Source: Volutella citrinella
Lineage: Eukaryota > Ascomycota > Sordariomycetes > Hypocreales > Nectriaceae
Reading direction: 5' to 3'
DNA length: 64,000 bases
Assembly: GCA_034401135.1 (NCBI GenBank)
Contig: JAWZSP010000007.1
Coordinates: forward strand, 1,240,001-1,304,000
The notes beneath the pieces were generated by a model. The model had not been told where the DNA came from, ran no database searches, and saw only the letters and a program-made list of their open reading frames with translations. Each line of letters begins with the position of its first letter. Position 1 is the first letter of the stretch. Below are positions 60,806 through 64,000 of the stretch, piece after piece. Both the position numbers and the translations under genes were made by a program.

Positions 60806-63800
60806 GCTGGTATGGGCGTCATGAGGGCTGGGGTCGAAGGGTTCTGGCCAAGCGACGACACCGGGAGGCAGGCGTGATCATCTGGGGTCGGGTCTCTAGG
60901 AGCAGTTGGGAAACTCCCTGGCGCACAGGGTAACTATGCAATCCCCAGTTCGCTATGCGCAACGATGCGCAGTTCGTATCTGGCAAAGATCCGTTTTATG
61001 GTGGTTGTCATCTTCAAGTGTTACGCCACGTTTCACATGGAGTGGCGGTCTAGTGTGGCTGGTGCCCCCTCACCGCTCCGCTCGCCCAGCTCTCGTCTCA
61101 CACTACATCATACAAACTTATAACCACGCCATTTATTGCCTCCTCAATGCTATTCTGGATACTAGTACGACAACAATATGTTGCTTGAATCCTAGGCACT
61201 TATACTACTTAACGGAGGCTGTCGCCACTGGCCTGATTAGAGTTGGAAGAACTGATGAGCACTTGAATGTGTCTTCAATGGCAGCTCCCCCAGAGTCGGC
61301 CCTATCACTGTCCTTCCAGCGCACACCGATCTAGACCGGGCGAGGTAGTGGACGAGATGATAAGCCAACATTGAATACGCACCAGCAGACACCTTTGTTC
61401 CTTGCCAATGAAACGTGTCCACCCCTGCCATGGCGCCCCGCCGGCGGGATATAACGACATGGACTGGACTTGGACTTGCGTTTGTTGCCAAGCTCGGTCA
61501 GGCTGTGGCACCAGGGCCTGCCCCTAAGTGGAATCGCCAACTTCTGTGATCGTCCCTGCATTGGCCCGCTCCCCAAAATCCCACGGATCACAACCTAGGT
61601 CAACTCAGTGTTATTGTCTCGTTCCATTGCCCTCTTTGCTATGCCGTGTCTCCTATATCCCAGGAGTTTCGCGACGTGATGTTTCCGTTGTTGATTTCAC
61701 TCGACATCTGCCATGACCATCAGGCATTCAAGTCATCTCACTCCACAATCCTGTGATAATTCCTGCACTCTCGTAGCAGCGGAAATTCCATAGTTAAAAT
61801 GGCAACACTTCCTCTTGGTATTTATGCTGCACAGTCTTCTTGGCTGCGCGGTCTCAGTACATGTAACCAACTATCTGTTCAGGCGTTGTCCAAGTGAACG
61901 CTACATGTATCATCATTCAAGACTAGAATCGATCAATTTTGTGAGAATGATAGCATCAACCCCCCCTTTAACCACCAGAGAACTTCCCAATCCGCGATTA
62001 ACCCATATTATCGAAATACTCTTGCTCTTTAGTCGCCGCCAGACGCCTTCCCAATTCTCACATCGACGTCAGACCACGGCACTGAGACCAAAACAACTAC
62101 TCCAGAAGATCACGCCACCCTAGTCGTGTTTCTTTCCCATATTTCTCCTAATTCCATTTATATATTCTTATTTCTTCTTTTTGCCATCGCATTGTGGCAA
62201 TGTCTTCGGTGTTCATCATACTTGTTGCAGCTGCTCCAGCGTGTAAGACTACCTCGGTTTTCGAGGGTTGCTGCTATTATAGTCACGGTTATCGCTAATT
62301 GAAATGCAGTGGGGCCGGGAGAGACAACAATGACCGTGGGAATTCTTAGTTTAAAACTTATCAGCAGATATTCACTCAGCGATGGATGTGGATGGCATGA
62401 GCGCGACTCTCAACCATGACTCCTCAATATCTGGACGCTAGCTTCTGAAAGCATCAAGTGATATAGTGATGATCCCTAAGACATTCAGAGTAATATTTTG
62501 CTCAAGTTGCCCATTTATGGCCTATCATCGCCCCAGACACGTATACTGGCAAAGGGGGATCACGCTACATGTAGTGTTGGCTGAACCGTGCAGCGCTGAG
62601 TTGCATCCCCAAGGTCAACGACGGCGTGGCAGATGAAGCAACTAAACTCAATCAACAAGTAGGGTGCCAGTAGCGAAAGCAAAATCCAACAAATTGGCTT
62701 TCTGTTTGGTAGAAATTACTGGCCCTGCACCGTGCTAAAACAGCACAGCAAAGCAGTATTGTTGGAATCGCATGCCCCCTTGGAAGGAGAGTTGAGGCTA
62801 TCAGTGCCACAGCAATGGCCTCCATGTCGGCTATATATGCATTTGACTAGCTTCACACACAACTTGAAGAGGAATTTTGTCTCGCTAATGCCTGATGAAG
62901 CAGTCTAGAGGGCAAGTTCGCAGGATGACTACATGTAGTCTCAAAACGGCGAATTAAACAAAGCGGTCTTCAGCCTGTTGATTGAGCCGGCTCTCGGCAC
63001 TTGATCTTTGGAAAGATTTGTCCCGAAAGCTCATTCCATCCCTCATTCCTAAATTTTGACCCCATTGCAAGTCTCATGCTATTACATGACAGCCCGAGGA
63101 GCAAGATCCCGCTTCCTCAATATCACCCAGGATTGGACAACGTCTGACGTTGCTTCAATATTGCGCTCAACCAACTGCCCCAGAAGCACGTCGTTTGTCC
63201 TTGCTAATGTAAGTCGGCCTATAGTTACTCCATAAGCTCGTGAATTGCCTATTGGATGTTGATTCGTCTCTGAATGAGCTCCATGCTCATTTTGGCTCTG
63301 ACAAGCTGCTGTCATGCAGAACATGAATACATGTGCCCAGGATTGCGTTTCTTGGGAGTCTTTTCAGGGCTGATTGTTCCTCTGAGAACCGGCCCCACCA
63401 AACTCATCAATCTCAAGCGGCCATGACCCGATATCGTGCATTCAGGGACTAGCAGGAGCCAACATTATACTTTAGCTGAATCGTAGCGTTAGCCCATCTT
63501 ACCACCTCCTATTGACGGCTTCAGGCCCGCCAAGGCTGAGGTTCTTTAGTACAATCAGCTGGACAGAAACGATACTTACAAAACTCACAGAACTTGATCA
63601 GGAAACTTACCTTAAGCTCCATAGTTCGTTAGCTCCTAAGATTCAACGATGACAACCGCGTGAACGGCGAACTATTGAAACCTGCACGTGGTATGCCATC
63701 CCATCATTCTCAGACAACGGCCTTTCTAGATCGACTGTAGACTGGACTTACAGGTATTACTAGGATACGCGATTCTGTGCGTTTGGCTTGTTTGTCCGAA

Positions 63801-64000
63801 ACAATTTTTTTTCCATGAGAACATGTGTGCAAGCCTCTTGTCCATGGCATATGAATTTCACTCTGCGACACCAGTAACTCAACCTTCACAGCTAGCTCGA
63901 CAACCCGTCAACAAAATCATATTGAAGCATTTTGGCGCTACTTGATTCGCAATGAGTCGAACGTACCTCGGTTAGTCTATATTCTATCTCATTACACTAC
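60806..64000. other. gene-free, AT-richer right end, 3.2 kb
   Basis: Begins with the promoter of the GH47 gene. From about 61000 the base composition drifts toward AT and all open frames are short. A perfect 14-bp palindrome GACTACATGTAGTC lies at 62927-62940, and CTACATGTAG recurs at 62565-62574. An ATG at 63952 followed by six codons and a GTTAGT could be the first exon of a gene beyond the edge, but that is too little to call. No decayed transposon could be recognised by eye. Confidence 0.55.
62927..62940. repeat. perfect 14-bp palindrome GACTACATGTAGTC
   Basis: The sequence equals its own reverse complement. Its 10-bp core CTACATGTAG also occurs at 62565-62574, and TACATGTA-like words recur at 61857 and 61901. 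It could be a dimeric protein-binding site or chance clustering in AT-rich DNA. Confidence 0.7.

Noticed and set aside
63952..64000. ATG at 63952 with a GTTAGT six codons later, as the start of a new gene
   Set aside because: Only 19 coding bases can be seen, which is too few to separate from chance.

Overview
The window is nuclear DNA of a filamentous ascomycete, most likely a Sordariomycete and probably Hypocreales. The evidence is short introns of mostly 55-125 bp with GTRNGT donors and CTRAC branch sites, GC-rich codon third positions, a HET-C homologue, a fungal-type betaine lipid synthase and a Zn2Cys6 regulator. No CRISPR array, bacterial operon, intact transposon or recognisable rRNA/tRNA gene was seen. 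The species cannot be named from the sequence alone.

Layout. 1-123 holds the last codons of an unidentified gene. 293-2276 (-) is the mitochondrial tyrosyl-tRNA synthetase (CYT-18 type), divergent from succinate dehydrogenase subunit SdhD at 2750-3448 (+); their shared promoter carries two CCAAT boxes. 4263-7149 (-) is the BTA1-type betaine lipid synthase. 9576-10466 (-) is an AIG2/GGCT-like protein. 11060-13112 (+) is the SAGA adaptor Ngg1/Ada3. 13890-16907 (+) is urease in five exons. 17535-19127 (-) is an HMG-box protein. 24016-27251 (+) is HET-C. 30732-32978 (+) is a PA-TM-RING ubiquitin ligase. 33880-36167 (+) is an Arf-like GTPase fused to three helical repeats. 36441-38243 (-) is a membrane protein of unknown function. 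39336-41308 (-) is a Zn2Cys6 transcription factor. 44133-45677 (+) is a class 3 lipase. 46386-47702 (+) is PEX2. 48462-50479 (+) is a multi-pass membrane protein of unknown function. 56320-57056 (+) is adenine phosphoribosyltransferase. 57616-60805 (-) is an EDEM/Htm1-type GH47 protein.

Most genes are housekeeping: mitochondrial translation and respiration, membrane lipid, chromatin, nitrogen release, purine salvage, peroxisome and ER quality control. They do not form a metabolite cluster. They sit in small groups separated by gene-free tracts of 2-6 kb (7150-9575, 19128-24015, 27252-30731, 41309-44132, 50480-56319, 60806-64000), in which I found no supportable gene.

Exon models were built by hand from splice signals, reading phase and protein continuity. 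They are firm for most genes. The 5' ends of BTA1 and of the RING gene are uncertain. The least-described items are the Arf-like GTPase, which has a Cys where the catalytic Gln is expected and a C-terminal three-repeat module; the charge-block and Gly-Tyr tail of HET-C; and the two unknown membrane proteins.
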